Below, one piece after another: positions 56,406-64,000 of a stretch of 64,000 nucleotides of DNA (position 1 is its first letter; every line of letters begins with the position of its first letter). The notes beneath the pieces were generated by a model that saw only the letters and a list, made by a program, of their open reading frames with translations, ran no database searches and had not been told where the DNA came from. Origin of the DNA: Streptomyces griseosporeus (GTDB lineage: Bacteria > Actinomycetota > Actinomycetes > Streptomycetales > Streptomycetaceae); the NCBI RefSeq assembly GCF_014656055.1, contig NZ_BNBR01000004.1, positions 1 to 64,000 on the forward strand. The letters run 5' to 3'. Both the position numbers and the translations under genes were made by a program.

Positions 56406-57518
56406 ATGGCACGTCGTATGGCAGGTGCACGTCATAGATCGCTCGCGGTGCTGCTCGGACTCCTCGGCACGCTCCTGGTCCCCACCGCCGCACCCCCGGC
56501 CTCGGCGGCCGCGGCCGCCACCACACCGCAGATCCACGGCGCCTGGCACTGCTCCAACGACGCGTGCACCTGGGGCGCGGTCCGCACGGCCGCCGAGTTC
56601 GACTCGCAGAACCACTGGCTGATCGACCGCGGCGACGGCCGGCCCTCGGTCAACCTGGTCGTCCTCAGCTTCGTCGAACCGCTCAAACTGCTGCACGGCA
56701 CCACCGACGCCACCACCGTGAACGGCGTACCGAAGGGCATGACCCGCGAGATCGTGCAGTACTTCACCGCGCACGGGATCCGGGTGATGCTCTCGATCGG
56801 CGGCATCACCTACACCGACGCGTGGAACACCGCCCTCGCCGAGAACGCGACCCTGCTCGGGCAGCGCGCGGCGGCGCTGGCGAGCAGCCTCGGTGTCGGC
56901 ATCGAGATCGACTACGAGGAGAACACCGCCCCAGACCTCACCGGACTCCAGGCCTTCATCGACGCCTACCGCGCGGCGCACCCCTACGACGCGACGGGCG
57001 CCGACCCGACCGCCCGCCTCACCCTCGACACCGCCGCCGGGGATCGCTGGCTGATCGCCCTCAACCGCAAGGCCACCGCCGACTGGCTGCGCACCGACTG
57101 GCCCGTCCTGGACTACGCCAACGCCATGGTGCCCGCCCGCCAGCCCTCCACCAGCGGCGCGATCGCCAACTGGCAGGAGCACGTGGACGGCAAGCCCACC
57201 TACTCCCCGCCGGTGCCGCCGCTGGCGCCCGCGAAGTTCACCGGCGCCGTCTACATCAGCGACCAGTCCAAGTCCCTGCCCGAGTGCACCGACTTCGCGA
57301 ACTCCCTGCAGAAGTCGACGGGTTCGTACACCCAGACCGTCGCGCCGAACGGTGCCGGCACCTCCTCCGGGATGCTCGGCTACATGTTCTGGGCGGCGGA
57401 ACGCCCCTCGACGCGGGGGAGCGGGACGACTCCGCCGAACACCTGCGAGGGCGGGGTGGGGGCCGGGGCGACGGCGTACGGGATCCCGGTGCCGATGCCC
57501 GCGCTGCGGCAGAGCTGA
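56406..57518 (+). CDS. Secreted GH18-like glycoside hydrolase
   Basis: 370 residues. A signal peptide (about 38 residues, ending ASA) precedes a (beta/alpha)8-like domain. Strand motifs resemble GH18: VNLVVLSFVEP, GIRVMLSIGGITYTDAW and GVGIEIDYEEN. The GH18 catalytic motif DxxDxDxE is partly kept: the terminal Glu171 and the preceding Asp are present, but earlier Asp positions are replaced (GVGIEIDYE). The ending GMLGYMFWAAE also fits. It may act on chitin or on other N-acetylglucosamine polymers, or only bind them. The ATG at 56406 has CGGAGG upstream. It is transcribed after ssrA but separated by terminators. Confidence 0.7.
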   Translation: MARRMAGARHRSLAVLLGLLGTLLVPTAAPPASAAAAATTPQIHGAWHCSNDACTWGAVRTAAEFDSQNHWLIDRGDGRPSVNLVVLSFVEPLKLLHGTTDATTVNGVPKGMTREIVQYFTAHGIRVMLSIGGITYTDAWNTALAENATLLGQRAAALASSLGVGIEIDYEENTAPDLTGLQAFIDAYRAAHPYDATGADPTARLTLDTAAGDRWLIALNRKATADWLRTDWPVLDYANAMVPARQPSTSGAIANWQEHVDGKPTYSPPVPPLAPAKFTGAVYISDQSKSLPECTDFANSLQKSTGSYTQTVAPNGAGTSSGMLGYMFWAAERPSTRGSGTTPPNTCEGGVGAGATAYGIPVPMPALRQS

Positions 57519-57613
57519 GAGCGCCGGGGCGCGTGCCCGTCTGTGACACCCCTGTGACCGGAGCTGTGGCCTCCGCCACAGCCCGGCCGGTCCCCTGCTG
57601 ATGGGGTGACCGG

Positions 57614-58516
57614 ATGCGGACCTTCCCCCTCGCCGCCCTCGCCGGCGCCGCCCTGCTCCTCGCGGCCTGCGGTACGCAGACCCCGGCCGCGCGCGGCGAC
57701 GGCGACCGCCGCTGCCCCTCCGCCTCGCCGCTGCCCCCGGGCGCGGCGGGGCTGTCCGAGGGCGGCGTGCGGATCACCTCCTTCGCCGGTGCGGCGACCG
57801 CGGGCGGCGGCTGCCCGGCGTCCGAGGCGACGGCGACGTACGAGGTCACCAACGACTCGGGGACACCGATGACGTACACCGTCGCCCTCGGCTTCCGCTC
57901 GGCCTCCGGCGGGGCGGTCGACGTCGTGACGCAGACGGTGGCCGGGGTCCGGCCGGGCCAGACGGTCCGGCGCACGGTCCGCCCGAACCGACTGCCGTCC
58001 GCGGCACCGGCGGTGACGGGTGCGGAGATCAGCAAGGTGCGCAGCGTCCCCGCCGCCGAGGCACCTTCGCAGGGCGGCCCCTGCCCGCGCTCCGGGGTGC
58101 GCGTGTACGCCGATCAGGGCGACGCCGCGATGGGGCTCCGCGTGGTGGGCCTGCACCTGGAGAACTGCTCAACCGGCGTCTACCGCCTCGACGGCTATCC
58201 CGAACTGCAGCTCCTCGACGAGAAGCACGCCCCCGTCACCGGCGTCCGCGTCCAGCGCGGCGGCGCCGGCATCTCCTCCGGCACCGGCGCCGACGCGCCC
58301 CCCGTCCCCCTCGCCCTGAAGCCGGGCGAGGCGGCGAGGGCCACGCTGACCTGGCGCAACACCACCGGGTTCGGCGACCCGGTGAACGCCCCCTACGTCC
58401 GCGTCCACGCCCGGCCCGGCGCCGCCCCGGTCACGGTGACCCCGGAACTCGACCTGGGCACGACGGGCAGGCTCGGGGTGGGCGCCTGGCAGCACGCCGA
58501 CGCGGGCACGCCCTAG
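57614..58516 (+). CDS. DUF4232 domain lipoprotein
   Basis: 300 residues. The lipobox LAAC gives lipidated Cys19. The C-terminal DUF4232 domain (GLRVVGLHLENCSTGVYRLDGYPELQLLDEKHAPVTGVRV...PLALKPGEAARATLTWRN) is a beta-rich, immunoglobulin-like fold found on many actinobacterial surface proteins. The N-terminal half (ATATYEVTNDSGTPMTYTVALGFRS) looks like a second beta-sandwich. There is no enzyme motif. The ATG at 57614 is the only plausible start upstream of the signal. It converges with the nitroreductase gene 24 bases away. Confidence 0.88.
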   Translation: MRTFPLAALAGAALLLAACGTQTPAARGDGDRRCPSASPLPPGAAGLSEGGVRITSFAGAATAGGGCPASEATATYEVTNDSGTPMTYTVALGFRSASGGAVDVVTQTVAGVRPGQTVRRTVRPNRLPSAAPAVTGAEISKVRSVPAAEAPSQGGPCPRSGVRVYADQGDAAMGLRVVGLHLENCSTGVYRLDGYPELQLLDEKHAPVTGVRVQRGGAGISSGTGADAPPVPLALKPGEAARATLTWRNTTGFGDPVNAPYVRVHARPGAAPVTVTPELDLGTTGRLGVGAWQHADAGTP

Positions 58517-58539
58517 GGCGGCGGGAGCTCGGACATCCC

Positions 58540-59223
58540 CTAGCGCGGCGGCTCGGCGGACGGGTGCTCCCCGCGGCTCCAGCGGTCCCAGTGCAGGACG
58601 TGCTCGCGGGGGATCCGGCGGGCCGGCTTGAAGTCGGTGCCGAGGGTGTAGGCCAGCGGGACGAACGCGGCCAGCATGACCTCGTCGTACGGGACCCCGA
58701 GCACCTCGGCCAGCTCCCGCTCCAGCGGGCCCTGTGCCGTCGTCCAGGTCGTGCCCAGGCCGCGGGCCCGTGCGGCCAGCATGAAGCTCCACACCGCCGG
58801 CAGGATCGACCCCCACACCCCCGCCTGCACGGACACCGGGGCGTGATCGGTGCGCCCCTCCACGCCGGGGATGACGAAGGCGGGCACCCGGTGGATGTGG
58901 GTGGCCAGGTGGCGCAGGCCGTCGAAGACCCGGTCGGTGGAGTCGCGGTGGTAGTTCATCCGCCACAGGTCGGCCTCGGTCAGGGGGTGCCCGGTGGCCA
59001 GGGGCAGGGCGCGCAGGAAGATGTCGGCGACGGCCCGCCGCTGGGCGGGTTCGGTGACGACGACGAAGTGCCAGCGCTGCCGGTTGCGGCCGGTCGGCGC
59101 CTGGGTGGCCAGGTCCACGCACTCCTCGATCAGTGAGCGCGGGACCGGGCGGTCGAAGTCGAGGCGCTTGCGTACGGCACGGGTGGTGGAGAGTAGCTGG
59201 TCGGGCGTCAGATCCAGGGTCAC
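58540..59223 (-). CDS. Nitroreductase family protein
   Basis: 227 residues. FMN-binding fold: the N-terminal motif TTRAVRKRLDFDRPVPRSLIEECVDLATQAPTGRNRQRWHFVVVT places the flavin-contacting Arg and Asn/Gln residues. The middle (GSILPAVWSFMLAARARGLGTTWTT) and the end (ALGIP-like VLGVPYDEVMLAAFVPLAYTLG) are typical. The GTG at 59223 follows AAGGAC. NAD(P)H-dependent reduction of nitro compounds or quinones is likely, but the substrate is unknown. It is 52 bases after the divergently regulated MFS gene on the same strand and could be co-transcribed with it, giving it MarR control. Confidence 0.9.
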   Translation of the reverse strand: MTLDLTPDQLLSTTRAVRKRLDFDRPVPRSLIEECVDLATQAPTGRNRQRWHFVVVTEPAQRRAVADIFLRALPLATGHPLTEADLWRMNYHRDSTDRVFDGLRHLATHIHRVPAFVIPGVEGRTDHAPVSVQAGVWGSILPAVWSFMLAARARGLGTTWTTAQGPLERELAEVLGVPYDEVMLAAFVPLAYTLGTDFKPARRIPREHVLHWDRWSRGEHPSAEPPR

Positions 59224-59275
59224 GGGCGGGTCCTTGCTCTCGGAGCGTGCGAAGGTGCGGGTCGGTGGGGGCCGT

Positions 59276-60637
59276 TCACACCGTGGCCGGTGCCTCGGTG
59301 CCCCGGGTGCGGGTGCGCAGGCCGGTGTGGGCCAGGGCGGCGCCGGCCAGGGAGAAGCAGCCGGCCACGAGGAAGGCGGCGCGGTAGCTGTCGATGCCGG
59401 GCCCGGCCGAGGACATGACCGAGGCGAGGACGGCGACGCCGATGCCCGCGCCGATCTGCACGGCGGAGGTGATCAGCCCGGACGCGAGGCCCTGCTGGTC
59501 CTCGGGGAGGGCGCCGACGGCCGCGATGTTGAGACTGGGGAAGGACAGGCCGTTGCCGATGCCGTGCACCACCAGCGCGGGCAGCAGCACCCAGGCGTAG
59601 GCGGTTTCGGTGCCGGCCCGCAGGAAGAGCAGGATCCCCGCGGCCTGCACGAGCATGCCGGCCGTCGCGGTGCGGCCCAGCCCCCAGCGGGCGATCGGCC
59701 GGCCGGCGACCTTGGCGGTCACCATGATGGCGGCGCCCATGGGGACAATGCCCAGGCCGGTCGCGAGGGCGCCGTACCCGCGGACCTGCTGGAGGTAGAG
59801 CACCGCGGCGAACTGCCAGCCGATGGTGGCGCAGGCCCAGGCCAGCGCGGCGAGGTTGGCGCCGGAGACGGCACGCGAGCGGAAGACGCCGAGCGGTACG
59901 AGCGGGAACCGCTGCCGCCGCTCGGCGAGCACGAAACCGGCGAGCAGCAGCGCGGCGGCCACCCCGGCGGTCAGGCTCGTCTCGGTCAGCGCGTACACCA
60001 GCGACAGCACGCCCGCGGTCACCATGACGGCGCCCACGGCGTCGAACCTCCGGCCCGCGCTGTCGGACCGGCCGTTGTCCGGCAGCGCCATCGGGGCGAC
60101 GAGCAGCACCAGCAGGGCGATGGGCACCGGCAGGAAGAACACCAGCCGCCAGCTGACCTGGGTGAGCAGCCCTGAGGCGATCAGACCGCCGCTGTAGCCG
60201 GTGGCGCCGGCCAGGGCGTACACGCCGAGGGCGCGGGTGCGCTGGGTCTCCTCGGTGAACGTCGTCGTGATGAGGGACAGGGCGGCCGGGGCCGTCAGCG
60301 CCGCCGCCAGCCCCTTGACCACGCGGGTGACGACGAGCGGCCATCCGTCGGACAGCACTCCGCCGACAAGGCTCGCGGCCGCGAAGACCGCGAGGGAGAG
60401 CAGGAACATGCGGCGCCGTCCGAGCAGGTCGGCGAGGCGCCCGCCGAGCAGCAGGAAGCCGCCGTAGGTGACAGCGTAGCCGGACACGAGCCACTGGAGG
60501 GTGTCCTCGGACAGGGACAGGTCCCGCCCGATGGCGGGCAGCGCGACGCCCATCAGCGACAGGTCCATCGAGTCCAGGAACACGGCGGTGCACAGCAGTA
60601 AGAGGGCCAGCCGCCTGCGCCCGTCGGGTGTGAACAT
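59276..60637 (-). CDS. MFS transporter, DHA2-like drug exporter
   Basis: 453 residues, about 14 hydrophobic helices expected. The DHA2-type start LALLLLCTAVFLDSMDLSLMGVALPAIGRDL, the loop motif GGRLADLLGRRRMF between helices 2 and 3, and the antiporter-type motif GATGYSGGLIASGLL support a proton-driven exporter. The ATG at 60637 has AAGGAG at 6-base spacing; ATGs at 60643 and 60655 have the SD too close. It is divergent from a MarR regulator with a palindrome in the gap, so it is probably ligand-inducible. Confidence 0.9.
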   Translation of the reverse strand: MFTPDGRRRLALLLLCTAVFLDSMDLSLMGVALPAIGRDLSLSEDTLQWLVSGYAVTYGGFLLLGGRLADLLGRRRMFLLSLAVFAAASLVGGVLSDGWPLVVTRVVKGLAAALTAPAALSLITTTFTEETQRTRALGVYALAGATGYSGGLIASGLLTQVSWRLVFFLPVPIALLVLLVAPMALPDNGRSDSAGRRFDAVGAVMVTAGVLSLVYALTETSLTAGVAAALLLAGFVLAERRQRFPLVPLGVFRSRAVSGANLAALAWACATIGWQFAAVLYLQQVRGYGALATGLGIVPMGAAIMVTAKVAGRPIARWGLGRTATAGMLVQAAGILLFLRAGTETAYAWVLLPALVVHGIGNGLSFPSLNIAAVGALPEDQQGLASGLITSAVQIGAGIGVAVLASVMSSAGPGIDSYRAAFLVAGCFSLAGAALAHTGLRTRTRGTEAPATV

Positions 60638-60664
60638 GCCCATCTCCTTCTCCATCTCCACGCA

Positions 60665-60686
60665 AATCATCTGTGAGCAGATGATT
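60665..60686. promoter_or_regulatory. Operator palindrome between MFS and MarR genes
   Basis: Perfect 9-bp arms AATCATCTG (60665-60673) and CAGATGATT (60678-60686) with spacer TGAG. ACAATCTGAGG at about 60719-60729 resembles another half-site. It is a likely MarR-family binding site controlling both divergent genes. Confidence 0.7.
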
Positions 60687-60773
60687 GGCGAGCATACAAA
60701 TGGGATGGGTGGAGGGCAAACAATCTGAGGAAAGACGGTTTTGCTACGGTGGGGAGTGAAGGAGGTGGGCCGT

Positions 60774-61235
60774 ATGCCGCCCAGGACCGCCGACCGTGAG
60801 GCCGTGTACTTCCCGACGCTCGCCGCGGAGCGCCTCGACATCGCGCTGTGCCGGGCCTCGGCCGCCGTGGCCCGCGCCGCGGAGGCCCGGGCGAACGAGT
60901 CGGGGATCGGCGTCGGACAGCACCTCGTGCTGAAGATGCTCGCCGAGGTCGGACCCACGTCGCAGCGCGTGCTGAGCGATCAGCTGCGCATCGACCGCAG
61001 CGTCATGGTCGGCATCTGCGACAGCCTGGAGCAGGCGGGCCACGTACGGCGCGAACGCGACGCCGGGGACCGCCGGGCCTACGCCGTCACCCTCACCGAC
61101 TCGGGCCGGCAGCTCCTCGCCCGCGCCGAGGAGGACGTGCCGGCGTTCCTCGACGACACCTTCGCGCCCCTCGCCCCGGCCGAACGCGAGCAGCTCAGCG
61201 CGCTGCTCGGCAAGCTGCTGCGGCTCGACGCCTGA
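60774..61235 (+). CDS. MarR family transcriptional regulator
   Basis: 153 residues. A winged helix is visible (PTSQRVLSDQLRIDRSVMVGICDSLEQAGHVRRERDAGDRRAYAVTLTDSGRQLL). The ATG at 60774 has AAGGAGG at 60759-60765. The dimerisation helices flank it. It is a likely repressor of the divergent exporter and of itself through the palindrome at 60665-60686. No cysteine is in the position used by OhrR, so a small-molecule ligand is more probable. Confidence 0.92.
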   Translation: MPPRTADREAVYFPTLAAERLDIALCRASAAVARAAEARANESGIGVGQHLVLKMLAEVGPTSQRVLSDQLRIDRSVMVGICDSLEQAGHVRRERDAGDRRAYAVTLTDSGRQLLARAEEDVPAFLDDTFAPLAPAEREQLSALLGKLLRLDA

Positions 61236-61334
61236 GGAGGCGTCACCCCCCGTCTCCGCACCCAGGATCCGCCCCGCGATTGTGGGTGCGCGCCCCATAT
61301 CGGAGGGTCGTTCACGCTTCTACCGTCCCTCCGC

Positions 61335-62369
61335 ATGACACCGACCAGAGCCGCACACCCCCACCTCGCCGGCCCGCGTCACCGCCTCGCCGGCGCACAC
61401 CCGCGCATCGCCGCCGCGCTCGCGGCGCTGCTCGTCGCGCTGGGCCTCGGCCTCCTCACGCCCGGCAGGGCCGCCGCGGCCTCCCTCCAGGAGGTCACCG
61501 GCTTCGGCAGCAACCCCGGAGCCCTGCGCATGTTCCGCTACGTCCCCGACGGGCTGCCCGCCGGCCGGCCCGTGGTCGTCGCGCTGCACGGCTGCACGCA
61601 GAACGCCGCCGGATACGGCACCGGCAGCGGCTGGCTCCAGCTCGCCGACCGCTGGGGCTTCTCCGTCGTCCTGCCGCAGCAGCAGAGCGCCAACAACGCC
61701 TCCTCCTGCTTCGACTGGTTCCAGACCGGCGACATCCAGCGCGGCCAGGGCGAGGCCGCGTCCGTCGCGCAGATGGTGGACCGGCACCTCGCCGACGTGG
61801 GCGGGGACGCCTCGCGGGTGTACGTCACCGGGCTGTCCGCGGGCGGCGGCATGACCGCCGTGATGATGGCGGCGTACCCGGAGAAGTTCGCCGCCGGAGG
61901 GATCGTCGCCGGGCTGCCGTACGGCTGCGCGCAGGCCGCCGGGTCGCCGTACGTGTGCATGTACGTCGGCGCCACCCAGACCCCGCGCCAGTGGGGCGAC
62001 CGGGTGCGCGCCGCCCGCCCCGGCTACACCGGCCCCTGGCCGGCCCTGACCGTCTTCCAGGGCACCGCCGACTACACCGTCAAGCCGGTCAACATGACCG
62101 ACCTGATGAAGCAGTGGACCGACGTGCAGGGCGCCGACCAGACCGCCGACGTCAGCGACACCGTCGCCGGGTATCCGCACCAGGTGTACCGGGCGCCGTC
62201 GGGTGCCGCCGTCGTGGAGACGTACAGCATCACCGGCATGGGGCACGGGCAGCCGGTGGACCCCGGCAGCGGGGCCGGGCAGTGCGGGACGGCCGGGGCG
62301 TACCTCCTCGACGTCAACCTCTGCGCGGCGTACCGGATGGGCGTGGGCTGGGGTCTCGACTCGGCCTGA
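61335..62369 (+). CDS. Secreted PHB depolymerase / CE1-type esterase
   Basis: 344 residues. A long signal peptide (basic, then hydrophobic to about 48) precedes an alpha/beta hydrolase. Motifs: oxyanion loop VVVALHGCTQNA, nucleophile elbow GLSAGGGM (Ser168), and His in SITGMGHGQPVDPG. This pattern is shared by extracellular short-chain PHA depolymerases, acetyl-xylan and feruloyl esterases (CE1), which cannot be told apart here. There is no carbohydrate-binding domain. The start ATG at 61335 lacks a clear ribosome-binding site. The 3' end overlaps the next convergent gene by 56 bases. Confidence 0.9.
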   Translation: MTPTRAAHPHLAGPRHRLAGAHPRIAAALAALLVALGLGLLTPGRAAAASLQEVTGFGSNPGALRMFRYVPDGLPAGRPVVVALHGCTQNAAGYGTGSGWLQLADRWGFSVVLPQQQSANNASSCFDWFQTGDIQRGQGEAASVAQMVDRHLADVGGDASRVYVTGLSAGGGMTAVMMAAYPEKFAAGGIVAGLPYGCAQAAGSPYVCMYVGATQTPRQWGDRVRAARPGYTGPWPALTVFQGTADYTVKPVNMTDLMKQWTDVQGADQTADVSDTVAGYPHQVYRAPSGAAVVETYSITGMGHGQPVDPGSGAGQCGTAGAYLLDVNLCAAYRMGVGWGLDSA

Positions 62370-63645
62370 GCTGCGTCACCTTGTCCGGAGGGCCGCCCCG
62401 GGAGGGCCCGCTGACGGACCGGGAGGCCGCGACGGACAGGAGCAGGGCCGTCGCGGCCGCCGCCACCGGGACGCCGTAACCCGCCGCCGGGGACAGGTGG
62501 TCCGCCACCCAGCCGCCGGTCGCGCTGCCCGCCGCGATGCCGCCGAGGAGGCCGGTCACCGCGAGGGTCATGCCCTCGTTGAGGCGGCCCTCGGGGGTGC
62601 GCTCCTGCACCAGGGTCATCGTCGTGATCATCGTCGGCGCGGTGGCCGACCCCGCGATCAGCAGGGCGGCGGCGAGGAGCGGCAGGGCACCCGAGAGGGT
62701 CGCGGCCAGCAGGGGCAGGGCCAGCAGCGCGGCCATCGCGGCGAGGCACCACGGGTAGCGGCGCGCGGCGGAGCCCTTCGCCCCCACGGCGCCGTACACC
62801 AGCCCGGCCACCGCCGAACCCGCCGCCTGGAACGCCAGCACGACCCCCGCGGCCGTACGGTGCCCATGGGCGTCCGCGAACGCGATCGTGACGACCTCCA
62901 TCGCGCCGAACACCGCGCCCGTGGCCAGGCACACCGCGAGCAGCGGCGGCATGCCGGGGGCGGTGAGCGGCGACTTCCGCGCCCGGTGCGCCGGGGTGGC
63001 CGGCGGCTCGGTCGAGCGCTGCGCGGCGAACAGCAGCACGCCCGTCACCAGCAGCACCCCGCCGACCAGCGTGCCCGCCTCCGGGAAGAACGTCCCGCAC
63101 AGGAACGCCGCGAGCACCGGCCCCAGCATGAAGCACAGTTCGTCCGCGGCCTGCTCGAAGGAGTTGGCGGTGTGCAGCGCCTCGGCGTCGCCCTTCAGCA
63201 GATGGGCCCAGCGGGCGCGGGACATGCCGCCGGTGTTCGGGGTGGTGGCGGTGGCGGCGTAGGAGGCGAACAGGGTCCAGCCGGGGGCGCCGTAGCGCAC
63301 GCACAGCAGCAGGCTGAGGCTGCCGAGCGCGGCGACCAGGGTCGCGGGGACGGCCACGCGGGCCTGCCCGTACCGGTCGACCAGCCGCGCCACCCGCGGC
63401 GCGAGCAGCGCGGTCGCGGCGAGGCCGGTCGCGGTGACGGCGCCGGCGAGGGCGTACGACCCCCGGGACCCGGCGATCATCACGACCGCGCTCACGCTGA
63501 ACATGCCCATGGGCAGCCGGGCGAGGAGGTTGCCGAGGGTGAAGGCGAGGGCGCCGGGGACGGCGAAGAGGCGGGCGTAGGGGCGGAGCGGGGCGGGCAG
63601 TGCGGGCAGGACGGGCAGGTCCGGCAGCGCAGGGCGGGAGGGCAT
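62314..63645 (-). CDS. MFS transporter
   Basis: 443 residues, about 12 helices. The start ATG at 63645 has GGAG nearby; a longer frame reaching 63807 has a soluble extension without homology. Features are ALAFTLGNLLARLPMGMFSVSAVVMIAG, APRVARLVDRYGQARV in the loop 2-3 region and LIAGSATAPTMITTMTLVQERTPEGRLNEGMT in the second half. It resembles small-molecule exporters of DHA1 type, without a known substrate. The last 18 codons overlap the 3' end of the convergent esterase gene. Confidence 0.85.
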   Translation of the reverse strand: MPSRPALPDLPVLPALPAPLRPYARLFAVPGALAFTLGNLLARLPMGMFSVSAVVMIAGSRGSYALAGAVTATGLAATALLAPRVARLVDRYGQARVAVPATLVAALGSLSLLLCVRYGAPGWTLFASYAATATTPNTGGMSRARWAHLLKGDAEALHTANSFEQAADELCFMLGPVLAAFLCGTFFPEAGTLVGGVLLVTGVLLFAAQRSTEPPATPAHRARKSPLTAPGMPPLLAVCLATGAVFGAMEVVTIAFADAHGHRTAAGVVLAFQAAGSAVAGLVYGAVGAKGSAARRYPWCLAAMAALLALPLLAATLSGALPLLAAALLIAGSATAPTMITTMTLVQERTPEGRLNEGMTLAVTGLLGGIAAGSATGGWVADHLSPAAGYGVPVAAAATALLLSVAASRSVSGPSRGGPPDKVTQLRPSRDPSPRPSGTPRRG

Positions 63646-63680
63646 GGACACCACCGTCGCCCGGAGTGGATCACCGGGTC

Positions 63681-63717
63681 CAACACCTGTTCGGGCCGGA
63701 TTCACGCACCCGTGTTG
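63681..63717. promoter_or_regulatory. Inverted repeat in the MFS/LysR divergent region
   Basis: CAACAC (63681-63686) and GTGTTG (63712-63717) flank 25 bases in the 84-bp gap between divergent genes, ending 12 bases before the LysR start. This may be a LysR binding site; only six bases per arm support it. Confidence 0.3.
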
Positions 63718-63729
63718 TAAGTTCACGGG

Positions 63730-64000
63730 ATGTCCCCAGGCCCGCCGCCCGCCCACCTCGACCCGCGCCTGCTGCGCGCCTTCGTCACCGTCGCCGAGGA
63801 ACTGCACTTCACCCGCGCCGCCGCCCGCCTCTTCGTCGCCCAGCAGGCGCTGAGCCGGGACGTACGGCGACTGGAGCGGGAGCTGGGCACCGAGCTGTTC
63901 GTCCGCACGACCCGGCAGGTCACCCTCACCGCCGACGGCGAGCGCCTGGTGCCGCTGGCCCGGCGGGCCCTGGAGGCGCAGGACGCGCTGCTGGCCGCCT
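63730..64000 (+). CDS. LysR family transcriptional regulator (partial, runs off window)
   Basis: The first 90 codons are present; the 3' part lies outside. The N-terminal winged helix reads LDPRLLRAFVTVAEELHFTRAAARLFVAQQALSRDVRRLERELGTELFVRTTRQVTLTADGERLVPLAR, a complete LysR DNA-binding domain and the start of the linker helix. The ATG at 63730 is chosen because homology starts immediately after. Divergent orientation suggests that it controls the neighbouring MFS transporter. Confidence 0.9.
   Translation, partial: MSPGPPPAHLDPRLLRAFVTVAEELHFTRAAARLFVAQQALSRDVRRLERELGTELFVRTTRQVTLTADGERLVPLARRALEAQDALLAA

Overview
The window is high-GC actinobacterial chromosome and almost certainly Streptomyces. 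Evidence: codon third positions are overwhelmingly G or C; several starts are GTG or TTG; the tmRNA tag begins ANTKRDS; LAETG-type sorting, a large 1658-residue NAD-glutamate dehydrogenase and the order mtnA-mtrA-mtrB-lpqB-comF-hpf-secA ... pkaA-pkaB-prfB ... ftsE-ftsX-ctp-smpB-ssrA are all present. From memory this order matches the core of S. coelicolor-type chromosomes; no database was searched. It is core housekeeping sequence with accessory patches. I see no prophage, insertion sequence, CRISPR array or antibiotic cluster.

Layout. 1-110: 3' end of a 5S rRNA and its terminator. 176-5753 (minus): a tightly overlapping MoxR/DUF58/DUF4350/DUF4129/membrane-protein operon. 5894-14268: mtnA, then the conserved envelope and ribosome block mtrA-mtrB-lpqB-comF-hpf. 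14410-23098: an orphan response regulator, a YcaQ/AlkX-like HTH_42 glycosylase, a GNAT, secA, an Rv3235-like protein, a small DUF6912-like protein, a HAD hydrolase and a DJ-1/PfpI protein. 23633-28609: NAD-glutamate dehydrogenase. 28670-41638: envelope and transport genes: a TagGH-like polymer exporter, TetR, ADP-ribosylglycohydrolase, ankyrin protein, two membrane glycosyltransferase-like proteins, the OhrR/Ohr peroxide pair, a gutted GT2/CDP-glycerol-polymerase remnant and a sugar ABC transporter without its ATPase. 41855-49007: an FHA-EssC-like ATPase divergent from two Ser/Thr kinases (pkaA, pkaB). 49490-56292: prfB, a LAETG surface protein, a zinc-ribbon microprotein, ftsEX, a C-terminal processing protease, smpB and ssrA. 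56406-64000: secreted GH18-like protein, DUF4232 lipoprotein, nitroreductase, a MarR/MFS pair, a secreted esterase, a second MFS transporter and the start of a LysR gene.

How the genes work together. Two themes recur. The first is envelope growth and stress sensing: MtrAB-LpqB, SecA, FtsEX, the kinases with the FHA ATPase, TagGH and a sortase substrate. The second is ribosome maintenance: hpf, prfB, smpB and ssrA. A perfect sigma-R type promoter (GGGAAT-N18-GTT) precedes ssrA, and a near match (GGAAC-N18-GTT) lies upstream of hpf, so rescue and hibernation may share thiol-stress control.

The most unusual items are the internally deleted teichoic-acid-type polymerase gene; a 48-bp tandem array that carries the stop codons of two convergent genes; a 25-bp GC-hairpin array in front of prfB; paired DnaA-box-like sites before comF; a MalF-type permease with a large inserted domain; and the orphan EssC-like ATPase beside kinases. 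I found no clearly new multi-gene system; the FHA-ATPase/kinase cluster is the best candidate for one.
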